From assembly GCF_000296215.2 (NCBI RefSeq), contig NZ_CP013949.1, forward strand, positions 186,001 through 250,000: a stretch of DNA of 64,000 nucleotides. The letters are read 5' to 3'. The position numbers and the translations under genes are program-made. Shown here in pieces: positions 34,953 to 44,454 of the stretch. Position 1 is the first letter of the stretch, and each line of letters starts with the position of its first letter. The notes beneath the pieces were generated by a model that ran no database searches, was not told the DNA's origin, and was given only the letters and a program-made list of their open reading frames with translations. The stretch comes from Bradyrhizobium sp. CCGE-LA001 (lineage in GTDB: Bacteria; Pseudomonadota; Alphaproteobacteria; Rhizobiales; Xanthobacteraceae).

Positions 34953-35642
34953 ATGACAGACGCCAATGCCGCGCCGGTAACCGGCCATTCACCAAACGCC
35001 CTCGCTGCCGTCGAGGCCGAGATTGCACGCGCCTGCAAGGATGCGCAGCGCGATCGCGCCTCGGTGACGCTGATCGCGGTGTCCAAGACCTTCGCCGCGG
35101 ATGCGATTAGCCCGGTCATCGTGGCCGGACAGCGCGTATTCGGCGAGAATCGGGTGCAGGAGGCCAAGGGCAAGTGGCCTGCGTTAACGTCTGTTTACGC
35201 CGACATCGCGCTGCACCTGATCGGACCGCTGCAATCCAACAAGGCGAAAGAGGCGGTGGCGCTGTTCGACGCCATCCATTCGGTCGACCGCCCGAGCATT
35301 TGCCAGGCGTTAGCCAAGGAAATTGAATCCCAGAACAAGCACCCGCAGCTCTTCGTCCAGATCAACACCGGCGAGGAGCCGCAGAAGGCCGGCGTCGCAC
35401 CCGGCGAGGCCGATGCCTTCCTCGCGGCCTGCCGCGACACCTATGGGCTGACGATCTCCGGCCTGATGTGCATCCCGCCGGTGGACGAACCGCCGGCTGC
35501 GCATTTCGCGCTCACCGCCAAGATCGCGGCGCGCAACGGACTGAAGAATCTCTCGATGGGCATGAGCGCAGATTTCGCCACCGCGATCATGCTGGGCGCC
35601 ACCCATGTCCGCGTGGGCAGCGCGATCTTCGGGCATCGGTGA
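34953..35642 (+). CDS. YggS/PROSC family PLP homeostasis protein
   Basis: A 229-residue pyridoxal-phosphate-binding single-domain barrel protein that buffers free PLP. The PLP-lysine motif is LIAVSKTF at about residues 45-52, and VFGENRVQEA and HLIGPLQSNK follow as in the family. I chose the ATG at 34953; the frame is open much further upstream, antisense to the GGDEF gene. It has no obvious operon partner. Confidence 0.93.
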   Translation: MTDANAAPVTGHSPNALAAVEAEIARACKDAQRDRASVTLIAVSKTFAADAISPVIVAGQRVFGENRVQEAKGKWPALTSVYADIALHLIGPLQSNKAKEAVALFDAIHSVDRPSICQALAKEIESQNKHPQLFVQINTGEEPQKAGVAPGEADAFLAACRDTYGLTISGLMCIPPVDEPPAAHFALTAKIAARNGLKNLSMGMSADFATAIMLGATHVRVGSAIFGHR

Positions 35643-35693
35643 TCGTTGTTTTAGGTGGTCGTGGCGACAGCCAGGTCGACGCCGGAGAGCAGC

Positions 35694-36479
35694 CTACACA
35701 AACCCCACCGACACCTTGCCCAGCGCGCCGAAATCCGCGGCAAGATGATCGCCGGCCTGAATCGGCAGCGGCGGATGGCATGTGCCTGTCGTCACCACCT
35801 CCCCTGCCCTTAAAGTGAGTCCGAGGCCGCGAAGTTCGTTGGCAAGCCAGGCAAGTGCAGCGCGGGGATCGCCGAGCACGTTTTTGCCGTGACCGAGATA
35901 GCGCTCGCCGCGTAGCGTGATCTGCGGCCGTTCCTCGACGAGATCCAGCGCGCGCCAATCCGCGTTCGCCGCCGCCCCCAGCACGAACAGATGCGCGCAA
36001 GCATTGTCGGCGATCAGCTGCGCCTCGCCGGCACTGACGAAATCGACAAAGCGCGAGTCGGGGATCTCGATGGCGGGATGCAGGGTGGCGACGGCGGCGA
36101 CCACTTCGTCGACGGTGTATGGCGCCGCGCGCGGCGGCAGGTCGCGTCCGATGCGGAAGGCGAATTCCGGCTCGCCGACGCGCATCTCATTGCCCTTCAT
36201 CGACGCAGTGCTGCCATCGGCAATCACGGTGTCGCTCATGATGCGGCCAGCCAGTGGTCCCGCGACATTGATGTGCTTCTGTCCGGCCTCGCTCGTCGCC
36301 GCAATCTTCCAGCCGAACAATTTACCAGGCGCCGTCGTCTCGAGCGCAGCCTGGATGGCATAGCCTTCAGCGCGGTTCTGCGGTCGCAACCGCGCATCCA
36401 ACGCCTCGAGCTTGGTACCGTCACGCCAATGCTTCACCAGGACTTGCGAAGCGGCGGCGATCTGATCCTTGTCGAGCAT
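35694..36479 (-). CDS. 2-keto-4-pentenoate hydratase-like protein
   Basis: A 261-residue member of the fumarylacetoacetate hydrolase fold (MhpD/TesE branch), Mg2+-dependent. The metal-binding EPEFAFRIGRDLP and the IEIPDSRF segments are at about 103-115 and 136-145. In catabolic clusters such enzymes hydrate 2-hydroxypenta-2,4-dienoates from ring cleavage, but no ring-cleavage genes are nearby, so the substrate here is unknown. It precedes the L,D-transpeptidase gene's end by about six bases and may share its transcript. Confidence 0.82.
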   Translation of the reverse strand: MLDKDQIAAASQVLVKHWRDGTKLEALDARLRPQNRAEGYAIQAALETTAPGKLFGWKIAATSEAGQKHINVAGPLAGRIMSDTVIADGSTASMKGNEMRVGEPEFAFRIGRDLPPRAAPYTVDEVVAAVATLHPAIEIPDSRFVDFVSAGEAQLIADNACAHLFVLGAAANADWRALDLVEERPQITLRGERYLGHGKNVLGDPRAALAWLANELRGLGLTLRAGEVVTTGTCHPPLPIQAGDHLAADFGALGKVSVGFV

Positions 36480-36485
36480 GTGTCC

Positions 36486-37079
36486 TCACCCGATGATGAT
36501 TTTTGTTCGTGGTCCCAGTCGTCGCAGCAATTGCAGCATCGCGGATTTGGTCATGGAGACGCAGCCCGCGGTCGGACCGAAATTGTCGCGGGCCAGATGC
36601 AGGAACACCGCACTGCCGCGTCCGGCGATCCGCGGCCGGGTGTTGTGGTCGATCTCGATGATGAAATCGTAGAGATGGTCGGCCCGCTTGAGCCGGTCAC
36701 CGCCCTGCCCTTCAGCGAGCCGGATGTCCTGATTGTAATGGCGGTCCTTGGGGTCCTCGCACCAGGCGTCTGCGGCGGTGATGATCCGGGCCGGCAGCAA
36801 CGTCTGCGGGCGGCTATGCCGGTCGCCCCGCCACCACAAGCGCCGGGGACGAAAGCTGCCGCGCGGCGTGCCGCCATCACCCTCACGCTTGTTGGCGAGA
36901 ATGCCTCCCCGCCCCAGCGCCACCGGTATGACCAGTGGTCCGGCCGTCAGCCAGCCCCGGCGCGGATTACCGGCAGCAGGCTTAACGCGGATCGCGGACA
37001 GCGGCCTGGCACTCTGCTTCTCGGCGTAACTAGCTGACACGGCTTTGTTTTTCATGTGAACGTGCGATGTCGAATTCAT
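36486..37079 (-). CDS. L,D-transpeptidase family protein (YkuD fold)
   Basis: A 197-residue protein whose C-terminal part has the active-site pattern HLARDN followed by TAGCVSM, holding the catalytic Cys. These enzymes make 3-3 peptidoglycan cross-links or attach lipoproteins. No clear signal peptide is present in the first 40 residues, which are basic, so export is uncertain. The start is the first ATG of the frame and a shorter form beginning near MKNKAVSA is possible. Confidence 0.8.
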   Translation of the reverse strand: MNSTSHVHMKNKAVSASYAEKQSARPLSAIRVKPAAGNPRRGWLTAGPLVIPVALGRGGILANKREGDGGTPRGSFRPRRLWWRGDRHSRPQTLLPARIITAADAWCEDPKDRHYNQDIRLAEGQGGDRLKRADHLYDFIIEIDHNTRPRIAGRGSAVFLHLARDNFGPTAGCVSMTKSAMLQLLRRLGPRTKIIIG

Positions 37080-37257
37080 TACAGGACATTCATCAAAACG
37101 CCCTGCTATTTTGGGTTAGAGTGGTTCTGGCTTGTGAATCGGTAACAGCCCACTACTTCAACACGAACAACAATAATAACGGCGACCCCTGAACTTCCCC
37201 TCGCGGCTGGGTGCGGCATGGTTGCGCGCCGAGCCGGATCCAAAAGGATGACCCCCT

Positions 37258-37944
37258 ATGGCCAATGCCCGCAAGATCCTGATCGTGGATGACGATACCG
37301 ATCTGCGCGACACGTTGGTGGAGCAATTATCGCTGCACGAAGAATTTGAAGCGTCCGCCGTCGATACCGGCGCCAAAGGCGCAAGCGCCGCAAAGGCCAA
37401 TGCCCCCGATCTCGTTCTGATGGATGTCGGCCTGCCCGACACCGATGGCCGCGAAGTGGTTCGCTCGCTGCGCAAGGGCGGTTTCAAGGCCCCGATCATC
37501 ATGCTCACCGGCCACGACACCGATTCCGACACGATTTTGGGGCTGGAATCCGGCGCCAACGACTATGTGGCAAAACCCTTCCGCTTCGCCGTGCTGCTCG
37601 CCCGCATCCGCGCCCAGCTGCGCCAGCACGAGGCCAGCGAGGACGCGGTGTTTTCGGTCGGCCCCTACTCCTTCCGCCCGGGCTCGAAGATGCTGACGGC
37701 GGCGAATGCCCGCAAGGTCCGCCTCACCGAGAAGGAGACCGCCATCCTCCGCTTCCTCTACCGGGCCGGCCAGATGCCGGTCTCGCGCGAGACCCTGCTG
37801 CAGGAGGTCTGGGGCTATAATTCCGGCGTCACCACCCACACGCTGGAAACCCACATCTACCGCCTTCGCCAGAAGATCGAGAAGGACGCCGCCAACCCGG
37901 AAATCCTGGTCACGGAAGCCGGTGGCTACAAGCTGGTGCCGTGA
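37258..37944 (+). CDS. OmpR/PhoB-type response regulator, CenR-like
   Basis: A 228-residue two-domain regulator. The receiver (about 5-120) has the acidic pair DDD, the phospho-acceptor Asp in LVLMDVGLPD (about residue 56) and the conserved Lys in YVAKPF. The winged-helix DNA-binding domain (about 130-228) ends with ETHIYRLRQKIE. The N-terminal pattern and that recognition helix resemble CenR, the essential envelope regulator of Caulobacter and relatives. No sensor kinase is adjacent. The CenR assignment is from memory of the family. Confidence 0.88.
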   Translation: MANARKILIVDDDTDLRDTLVEQLSLHEEFEASAVDTGAKGASAAKANAPDLVLMDVGLPDTDGREVVRSLRKGGFKAPIIMLTGHDTDSDTILGLESGANDYVAKPFRFAVLLARIRAQLRQHEASEDAVFSVGPYSFRPGSKMLTAANARKVRLTEKETAILRFLYRAGQMPVSRETLLQEVWGYNSGVTTHTLETHIYRLRQKIEKDAANPEILVTEAGGYKLVP

Positions 37945-38002
37945 TACGCTTGAAGGGCGTGCGAATCGTTTTAGATCGCATGCCCTTGAGCCTCGGACCT
38001 GA

Positions 38003-38446
38003 ATGTCAATCGACGATGATGTAGCGCTTCTCGAGCGTGTCCCGACATTGCGCCTGTTGGGAGACGCCTCGTTGCGCATGCTGGCGATCGGCTCCGAGCA
38101 GCGCAACTTCGTCCGGGGCGACGTCCTGTTCAATCTCGGCGACGATGCCGATGCCGGCTTCGTGGTCCAGCGTGGCGCCTTCCGGGTCGAGGACGGTGCC
38201 GGCGCGGAGATGATTGCCGGTCCCGGCGCGCTGATCGGCGAGCTCGCGCTGGTGGTGCCGATGAAGCGGCCCTCGAGCGCGGTCGCGCTGGAGCACGCCT
38301 CCGTCATCCGCGTCGCACGCAGCCTGTTCCAGCGCGTGCTCGAAAGCGATCCCGCCGCCGCGGTGCGCCTTCGCGACGAATTCGCGGTGCGCTCCAGCCA
38401 GCTCGCCAGCGATATCTTGATGGCCGGAGCCAAGCTGACGTCGTGA
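38003..38446 (+). CDS. Single-domain cyclic-nucleotide-binding (cNMP) protein
   Basis: A 147-residue protein that is a Crp-type beta-barrel domain alone, with no DNA-binding helix-turn-helix. The phosphate-binding cassette region is GALIGELALVVPMKRPSSAVA at about 73-93, close to the canonical GELAL...R-S-A pattern (GELAL and RPSSA seen). It starts 58 bp after the CenR-like regulator on the same strand and may be co-transcribed. Its partner is unknown. Confidence 0.75.
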   Translation: MSIDDDVALLERVPTLRLLGDASLRMLAIGSEQRNFVRGDVLFNLGDDADAGFVVQRGAFRVEDGAGAEMIAGPGALIGELALVVPMKRPSSAVALEHASVIRVARSLFQRVLESDPAAAVRLRDEFAVRSSQLASDILMAGAKLTS

Positions 38447-38459
38447 GCGGTCGTAGCCG

Positions 38460-38543
38460 GTAGCCCGGATGAGCGAAGCGCAATCCGAGAATCGCGCCTA
38501 CGGAAAGATTGTTCCGGATTTCGCTGCGCTCCATCCGGGCTAC
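38460..38543. repeat. Palindromic repeat, GTAGCCCGGATG...CATCCGGGCTAC type
   Basis: Exact 12-base inverted ends at 38460-38471 and 38532-38543 with inner arms AGCGAAGCGCAATCCG / CGGATTTCGCTGCGCT. It lies between the cNMP gene and the convergent xthA gene. Confidence 0.85.
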
Positions 38544-38556
38544 GAACTTTCCGAGA

Positions 38557-39372
38557 TTAGACGTCCAATGTCACCGTCACAGGCACATGGTCCGACGGCC
38601 GCTCCCAACTCCGCGCATCGCGCAGGATCCTGAAATCCTGGACCGCGTCCTTCAGTGCGCGCGAGACCCAGATGTGGTCGAGCCTGCGGCCGCGATCGCC
38701 GACGGTCCAGTCGGCGGAGCGGTAGCTCCACCACGTATAGACCTTCTCCGACATCGGGATGCGCTCGCGCGCGACATCGATCCATTCGCCGGCCGCAAGC
38801 GCGGCCTTCAGCTTCTCGGTTTCGACAGGCGTGTGCGAGACCACCTTCAAGAGCTGCTTGTGCGACCACACGTCGTTCTCGTGCGGCGCGACATTGAGGT
38901 CGCCGACCAGGATGTGCCTGTCATCACCGCGCGGATGCAGCGGCTCGCACGCTTTCATCTCGTCGAGGAAGCGAAGCTTGTGGTCGAATTTCTCGTTCAG
39001 CGCGGGATCGGGAATGTCGCCGCCGGCCGGCACGTAGAAATTATGCAGCACCAGCGGCTTTGCGATCTGCGCCTTCTCGCCAAACGACACCGAGATATGG
39101 CGCGAATCCACCTTGTCGCAGAAGGTTCGGATGTCCTTCGATTCGAACGGAATCTTCGAGACGATGGCGACGCCGTGATAGCCCTTCTGCCCGTTCAGCG
39201 CGACATGCTCATAGCCGAGCCGCTTGAAGCGCTTCAGCGGAAAGGCGTCGTCGATGCACTTGGTTTCCTGCAGACACAGCACGTCCGGCCGCGCGCTCTT
39301 GAGGAATTTCGCGACCAAATCGATGCGCAGCCGCACCGAATTGATGTTCCAGGTTGTGAGGGAAAAACGCAT
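38557..39372 (-). CDS. xthA: Exodeoxyribonuclease III (AP endonuclease)
   Basis: A 271-residue Mg2+-dependent nuclease of base-excision repair that incises at abasic sites and degrades 3' ends. The N-terminal TTWNINSVRLR, CLQETKC, the catalytic VGDLNVAP and the C-terminal PSDHVPVTV motifs are complete. Confidence 0.95.
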   Translation of the reverse strand: MRFSLTTWNINSVRLRIDLVAKFLKSARPDVLCLQETKCIDDAFPLKRFKRLGYEHVALNGQKGYHGVAIVSKIPFESKDIRTFCDKVDSRHISVSFGEKAQIAKPLVLHNFYVPAGGDIPDPALNEKFDHKLRFLDEMKACEPLHPRGDDRHILVGDLNVAPHENDVWSHKQLLKVVSHTPVETEKLKAALAAGEWIDVARERIPMSEKVYTWWSYRSADWTVGDRGRRLDHIWVSRALKDAVQDFRILRDARSWERPSDHVPVTVTLDV

Positions 39373-39471
39373 GGGAAATGCGTCTTAGCAATCTCTCTTA
39401 GGGTGGGCAAAGGCGCAGAGCGCAGTGCCCACCATCTTTTCAGGCTTGCGCGCGAGCGGTGTTACCGGTTG

Positions 39472-39584
39472 CGTGCCCCGGACGCTGCGCGGCACGAAGT
39501 GACGCGCTGCAGAGCCGGGGCCCATGTTGCGGCATTCTGGATCCCGGCTCTGCGCTCCGCTTCGCTGCGCTTGTCCGGGACACG
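39472..39584. repeat. Palindromic repeat, CGTGCCCCGGAC...GTCCGGGACACG type
   Basis: Inverted 12-base ends with one mismatch flank GCGCTGCAGAGCCGGG-like inner arms. It is related to the 10163-10302 element. A shorter GGTGGGC...GCCCACC palindrome lies just before it, at about 39402-39433. Confidence 0.7.
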
Positions 39585-39589
39585 AGAGC

Positions 39590-40402
39590 TCAACCCGGCG
39601 ATGGGCCGTAATTGGTGAAATCGATCTTGAACATGCTGGGATCGAGCTTCTTGCTCGAATCCAGATTGTAGACCGCGATCGTGGTGTCGTAGCCCTGCGG
39701 GTCGGTGACGGTCCATTGCTTCAGCTGGCCGTCCTTGGCGCCGAACATCAGGAGAAGACGGCTGGTGCCGACCAGCGCCTGCTTCTCCTCTATGGTGACG
39801 CTGATGAAGACGTCGTCGGCCGAGACGTTGACGACATTGGTGTCCTTCATCAGGTCGATGCGGTCGGACAGCAGGAAGCGCAGCGGCGTCTGTGACAGCG
39901 GATAGACGTCCTGGGTCGCAAGCTTGCGGTCGCGCACCACGAGTGACGAACCGTCGGCGACGATGTCGATCGGACTCGGTGCGTTGTATTCGAAGCGCAC
40001 CTTGCCCGGCTTCTGGATGTAGAAATCGCCCTGCGTCTTGCTGCCGTCGGGCCCGACCTGGACGAAATTCCCGACCAGCGTCTGCAGCGACGACAGATAG
40101 GCGCTGACTTTGGCCGCCTGCGCCTTCTGGTTGGCATCGAAGGTCTGGAAGATGCTGCTCGGAACGTTGCGGCGTGGATCCGGAATGATTGGATTGGGCG
40201 GCGTCTGCGTCGCGCCCGTGATCGCGGGTCCGCCCGGGGCCGGACCGCCTTCGCGGCCCTTCGGCGCAGGCTTCGGCACGGGCACGTTCTGCGCCAGCGA
40301 CGCAGTGGTCACTATCGCGGCGGTGACGAGAAGCACGCCGGCCACGCGCGCGCTTCGCGCAGCGATGGTGGCAGCGAATCGAATGTCCGGTTGTCTGATC
40401 AA
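39590..40402 (-). CDS. lolA: Outer-membrane lipoprotein carrier protein LolA family
   Basis: A 270-residue periplasmic chaperone that shuttles lipoproteins to the outer membrane. The signal peptide is hydrophobic at about residues 18-33, then a Pro/Gly-rich linker runs to about 75. The LolA domain (about 90-270) includes GDFYIQKPGKVRFEY and a C-terminal FTNYGPSPG end. The extended linker is common in Rhizobiales. It lies 94 bp downstream of ftsK on the same strand, a conserved order. Confidence 0.88.
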   Translation of the reverse strand: MIRQPDIRFAATIAARSARVAGVLLVTAAIVTTASLAQNVPVPKPAPKGREGGPAPGGPAITGATQTPPNPIIPDPRRNVPSSIFQTFDANQKAQAAKVSAYLSSLQTLVGNFVQVGPDGSKTQGDFYIQKPGKVRFEYNAPSPIDIVADGSSLVVRDRKLATQDVYPLSQTPLRFLLSDRIDLMKDTNVVNVSADDVFISVTIEEKQALVGTSRLLLMFGAKDGQLKQWTVTDPQGYDTTIAVYNLDSSKKLDPSMFKIDFTNYGPSPG

Positions 40403-40496
40403 CGCGTCTTCCTAACGGGGCTGGCGTCTTTTAGCGTGATTTCGGGCAAAAGCAGATATCGATTCTGCGTGAAATAATGTTTGGAGGCTCCCTGCC

Positions 40497-42977
40497 TCAC
40501 ATATGGCTGTCTTCTTCCTCGACCAGAATCTCGCGCTTGCCGGCGTGGTTGGCGGGGCCGACGATGCCCTCCAGTTCCATCCGCTCCATCAGCGATGCGG
40601 CGCGGTTATAGCCGATCTGCAGACGGCGCTGGATGTAGCTGGTCGAGGCCTTGCGGTCGCGTTTGACGATCGCAACGGCCTGCGCGAACAGATCGCCGCC
40701 GCCGTCGGCGCCCATGCCGGTCGCGTCGAACACCGCGCCGTCCTCGTCCTCGGTCGGCTCCTCGGCGGTGACGGCTTCGAGATATTCCGGCTGCCCCTGC
40801 GTCTTTAGGTGGCGTACCACCTTTTCGACCTCCTCGTCGGAGGCGAACGGTCCGTGCACGCGGCTGATGCGGCCGCCGCCCGCCATGTAGAGCATGTCGC
40901 CCTGGCCGAGCAGCTGCTCGGCGCCCATTTCGCCGAGGATGGTGCGGCTGTCGATCTTCGACGTGACCTGGAAGGCAATGCGGGTCGGGAAGTTCGCCTT
41001 GATGGTGCCGGTGATGACGTCGACCGACGGACGCTGCGTCGCCAGGATCACGTGCAGGCCGGCGGCGCGCGCCATCTGCGCGAGGCGCTGCACCGCGCCC
41101 TCGATGTCCTTGCCGGCGACCATCATCAGGTCGGCCATTTCGTCGACGATGATGACGATGTAGGGCAGCGGATCCAGCGAGAGCTTCTCTTCCTCGTAGA
41201 TGGCCTTGCCAGTCTCCTTGTCGAAGCCGGTATGCACCGTTCGCGTCGGCTCCTCGCCCTTGGCTTTCAGTTCGAGCAGGCGCGTGTTGTAGCCGTCGAT
41301 GTTGCGTACGCCGAGCTTGGCCATGTTCTTGTAGCGCTCTTCCATCTCGCGCACGGCCCATTTCAGCGCGACCACTGCCTTCTTCGGATCGGTCACAACC
41401 GGCGTGAGCAGATGGGGAATGCCGTCATAGACGGAGAGTTCGAGCATCTTCGGATCGACCATGATCAGCCGGCACTGATCCGGACGCAGCCTGTAGACCA
41501 GGCTGAGGATCATGGTGTTGATCGCGACCGACTTGCCCGAGCCGGTCGTACCGGCGATCAGCATATGGGGCGTGCGGGCGAGATCGATGATGACGGGGTC
41601 GCCGCCGATGGTCTTGCCGAGGCAGAGCGGCAGCTTGGCGACGGTGTCGGTCGCTTCCTTCGCCACCAGCAGCTCGCGCAGATAAACCTTTTCGCGATGT
41701 GCGTTCGGCAATTCGATGCCGATGGCGTTGCGGCCGGGCACGACCGCGACGCGCGCCGACAGCGCGCTCATCGAGCGGGCGATGTCGTCGGCAAGTCCGA
41801 TCACGCGCGAGGACTTGATGCCGGGCGCCGGCTCCAGCTCGTACAGCGTGACCACCGGACCCGGATTGGCTTTGACGATCTCGCCGCGCACGCCGAAATC
41901 CTGCAGCACGCCCTCGAGCGAACGCGAATTCGTCTCCAGCTCGGCCTTGCTGAGCGGCTGGCGGTCGCCGGCCTTCGGCGCGGCCAGCATCGACACGGAG
42001 GGAAGATCGAACTTGTCGGAGGATTTCTTGGCAGGAGTTTTCGGCGCAGCCTTCTTGCGCGGCGCGCGCGCGGCCGGCTCCTCCTCTTCCTCTTCCTCCT
42101 CGGCCTCTTCTTCCTCGTGCTCGTCTTCGTAGTCCTCGTCTTCCGCTTGCGGCGAGATCGGAGGCGCGGTGCGGCCGCTGCCGAGATTCGGCTCCTGGCG
42201 GCTGAATGCGGCGGCCTTGGTCTTGGGGCCGCTCGAGACCAGCGAGCGGTAGGCGGCGCCAAGCAGCCAACCCAGCCGCGCCTTGGTGCTCATCAGCGCA
42301 TGGAACAGCCAGCCCAGCGACACCGAACCACGATCGCCCTCCTCGTCTTCGTCGAGCGGCTTGTCGTCGTCCTCGATGGCCGCGAGTTCTTCATCGTGCT
42401 CGCGTGCGCCGAGACCGCAGGCGATCAGGAAGGTCGCAGCCATCGCGGCGAACAGGATCGTGCCGAGCACGATGCGATAGATCGTGCCGGCTGGCCCGAA
42501 GATGACGGCAGGCGCGCGCACCAGGGCATCGCCGACCACGCCGCCGAGGCCGGTCGGCAACGGCCAGGCGCCGCCATGCTGAAAGCAGCTGACGAAGCCC
42601 GCCGCGATCACCGTGCAGAGAATCCAGGAGCCCAGCCGCAGCGCTTCGCGATCGAACGGGCGATGCGTCATCATGCGCCAGCCCCAGACTGCGACGGTCA
42701 GGACCAGCATGATCGCGCCGAGCCCGAGGATCTGCATCGCAAGGTCGGCGCCGATCGCGCCGGCGTAACCGAGGATGTTGCGGATCGGCCGCGAGGTGGC
42801 GTGGCTGAGGCTGGGATCCTGCACCGACCAGGTCATCAGCCCCGCCGTGGCGACGCCCGACAGCCCGATCAGGCCGAGCCCGGTGAGTTCGCGCATCCGG
42901 CGCGCCAGTCCCTCGCGGATCGAGGGCGGCAGATGGCCGACCAGTGGAATGACACGTTCGATTGCCGACATGCTCAT
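40497..42977 (-). CDS. ftsK: DNA translocase FtsK
   Basis: An 826-residue septal DNA pump for chromosome-terminus segregation. The N-terminal membrane domain has four helices (about 30-190). The linker is very acidic, with a run of Glu/Asp at about 285-305, then basic Lys/Arg/Ala. The motor has Walker A GTTGSGKSVA at about 480-489 and Walker B VIIVDEMADLM. The C-terminal gamma winged-helix reads KOPS sites. It begins nine bases after the aminotransferase stop. Confidence 0.96.
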   Translation of the reverse strand: MSMSAIERVIPLVGHLPPSIREGLARRMRELTGLGLIGLSGVATAGLMTWSVQDPSLSHATSRPIRNILGYAGAIGADLAMQILGLGAIMLVLTVAVWGWRMMTHRPFDREALRLGSWILCTVIAAGFVSCFQHGGAWPLPTGLGGVVGDALVRAPAVIFGPAGTIYRIVLGTILFAAMAATFLIACGLGAREHDEELAAIEDDDKPLDEDEEGDRGSVSLGWLFHALMSTKARLGWLLGAAYRSLVSSGPKTKAAAFSRQEPNLGSGRTAPPISPQAEDEDYEDEHEEEEAEEEEEEEEPAARAPRKKAAPKTPAKKSSDKFDLPSVSMLAAPKAGDRQPLSKAELETNSRSLEGVLQDFGVRGEIVKANPGPVVTLYELEPAPGIKSSRVIGLADDIARSMSALSARVAVVPGRNAIGIELPNAHREKVYLRELLVAKEATDTVAKLPLCLGKTIGGDPVIIDLARTPHMLIAGTTGSGKSVAINTMILSLVYRLRPDQCRLIMVDPKMLELSVYDGIPHLLTPVVTDPKKAVVALKWAVREMEERYKNMAKLGVRNIDGYNTRLLELKAKGEEPTRTVHTGFDKETGKAIYEEEKLSLDPLPYIVIIVDEMADLMMVAGKDIEGAVQRLAQMARAAGLHVILATQRPSVDVITGTIKANFPTRIAFQVTSKIDSRTILGEMGAEQLLGQGDMLYMAGGGRISRVHGPFASDEEVEKVVRHLKTQGQPEYLEAVTAEEPTEDEDGAVFDATGMGADGGGDLFAQAVAIVKRDRKASTSYIQRRLQIGYNRAASLMERMELEGIVGPANHAGKREILVEEEDSHM

Positions 42978-42986
42978 GGGCCCCGC

Positions 42987-44201
42987 CTAACCCAGAGTCT
43001 CGACCAGCCGGTGCAGCGCCTGCGCCGTGGTCTCGCTATCCTGCACCAGCGCGAGGCGAATGTAGCCCGCGCCGGGATTGAATCCGTCAGGCTGCTGCCG
43101 TGCCAGGAAGCTGCCGGGCACCACGCGCACGCCGGCTTCCTTGAAGAGCTTCAAGGTCACCGAGACGTCGTCGCCGATCTCGGACGTGTTGAGCCAGACG
43201 CAGAAGCCGGCGTCGGGACGGCGATAGCCGTAGCGGTTGCCGATGATCTGGTCGGCGAGATCGAACTTGATCCGGTAGAGCCTGCGATTCTCCTCGACAT
43301 GCGCCTCATCGCCATAGGCGAACGTCGCGACATGCTGGAGCGGCACCGGCACCTGCGGCGCTGCGATGTTGCGCAGCTCCAGGAACATGCCGATGAACGT
43401 CTTGTCGCCGGCGGCGAAGCCGACGCGCAGGCCCGGAAGGTTCGAGCGCTTCGACAACGATTGGAACGCGGCCACGCGGGTGAAATCCGCCCCCGCACAT
43501 TCGAGGGCACTGCCCGGTGCTTCGCGGGTGTAGATCTCCGAATAGCATTCGTCGCTGAGGATCATGAAGCCGTAGCGATCGGCGAGGCTCTTCAGGCGCG
43601 TGAAGTAGTCGCGCGAGGCGACCGACCCCTGCGGATTGGCCGGCGAGGCCAGATAGAACGCCACGGTGCGCGCCAGCGTCGCCTCGTCGATGGCGTCGAG
43701 ATCGGGCAGGAAGCCGTTCTCGACGGTGGTCGGCAGATAGACCGGCTCGCAGGCTGCGGCGAGGGCACCGGCGCCATAGACCGGATAGAACGGGTTCGGC
43801 ATCAGGATTGCGGGCTTGCCGGGGCGCGGACCGACATAGCGCGCGGCCGCGATCGCGGCGAGGAACAGCCCCTCGCGGCTGCCATTGAGAACGAGAATTT
43901 CGCTTCGGGGGTCGAGCGGCCGCGGCAGGCTGAAGCGCGACGACAGCCAGGCGCTCGCGGCCTGGCGGAACGGGTCGGTGCCCTGGTTCATCGGGTAACG
44001 GCCGAAATCGGCGATGTGCTTGGCCAGCACCGGGCCGACGAAATCGGGCACGGGATGCTGAGGTTCGCCGACCGCAAGCGAAATCAATGGCTTGCCGGGC
44101 TGATGCGGCGCCAGCAGCTCGTTCAGCCGGACGAAAGGCGAGCGCGCGTTGCTGGAGCTTCCACTGGCTTGCGGCGCACGGGATGAAGCGGTCATGACCA
44201 T
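42987..44201 (-). CDS. Class I/II aminotransferase, probably succinyldiaminopimelate-type (DapC-like)
   Basis: A 404-residue PLP enzyme of fold type I. The Schiff-base Lys is in SLSKRSNLPGLRVGF, the conserved NPQG and SDECYSEIY motifs lie before it, and the C-terminal Arg binds the substrate carboxylate. Gene order before ftsK and overall pattern resemble the alphaproteobacterial N-succinyldiaminopimelate transaminase, but the specificity is not proven. The GTG at 44216 and the ATG at 44195 are alternative starts. Confidence 0.85.
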   Translation of the reverse strand: MVMTASSRAPQASGSSSNARSPFVRLNELLAPHQPGKPLISLAVGEPQHPVPDFVGPVLAKHIADFGRYPMNQGTDPFRQAASAWLSSRFSLPRPLDPRSEILVLNGSREGLFLAAIAAARYVGPRPGKPAILMPNPFYPVYGAGALAAACEPVYLPTTVENGFLPDLDAIDEATLARTVAFYLASPANPQGSVASRDYFTRLKSLADRYGFMILSDECYSEIYTREAPGSALECAGADFTRVAAFQSLSKRSNLPGLRVGFAAGDKTFIGMFLELRNIAAPQVPVPLQHVATFAYGDEAHVEENRRLYRIKFDLADQIIGNRYGYRRPDAGFCVWLNTSEIGDDVSVTLKLFKEAGVRVVPGSFLARQQPDGFNPGAGYIRLALVQDSETTAQALHRLVETLG

Positions 44202-44454
44202 TCTGGGCGCCAGCACTCTCGGAACAGCCGGTCGCGCGAAGGCACCGGCGGGAAGCGGTTCAGTTCACCATAGATAGGGCGAGGTTAAGACGCGATTAAC
44301 CATCGACCGCCCGGCCCGTCCAGAGCGGGAAATGTCTTCATGGCCGCGGGATCGCATGGAACTCCTAAGTGTCACAGGCGTAGATCGCCATCTGTGGCTG
44401 GAACCGGGGCGGCTCGTCCATGGCGCCGACTTTTCGGACAGCTTTGCCGTGCTC

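Noticed and set aside
40809..44186. Very long plus-strand open frame (1125 codons) over ftsK and the aminotransferase
   Set aside because: It is antisense to two clear genes; long antisense frames are normal in high-GC DNA. Its translation is Arg/Asp/Gly-rich with no domain.
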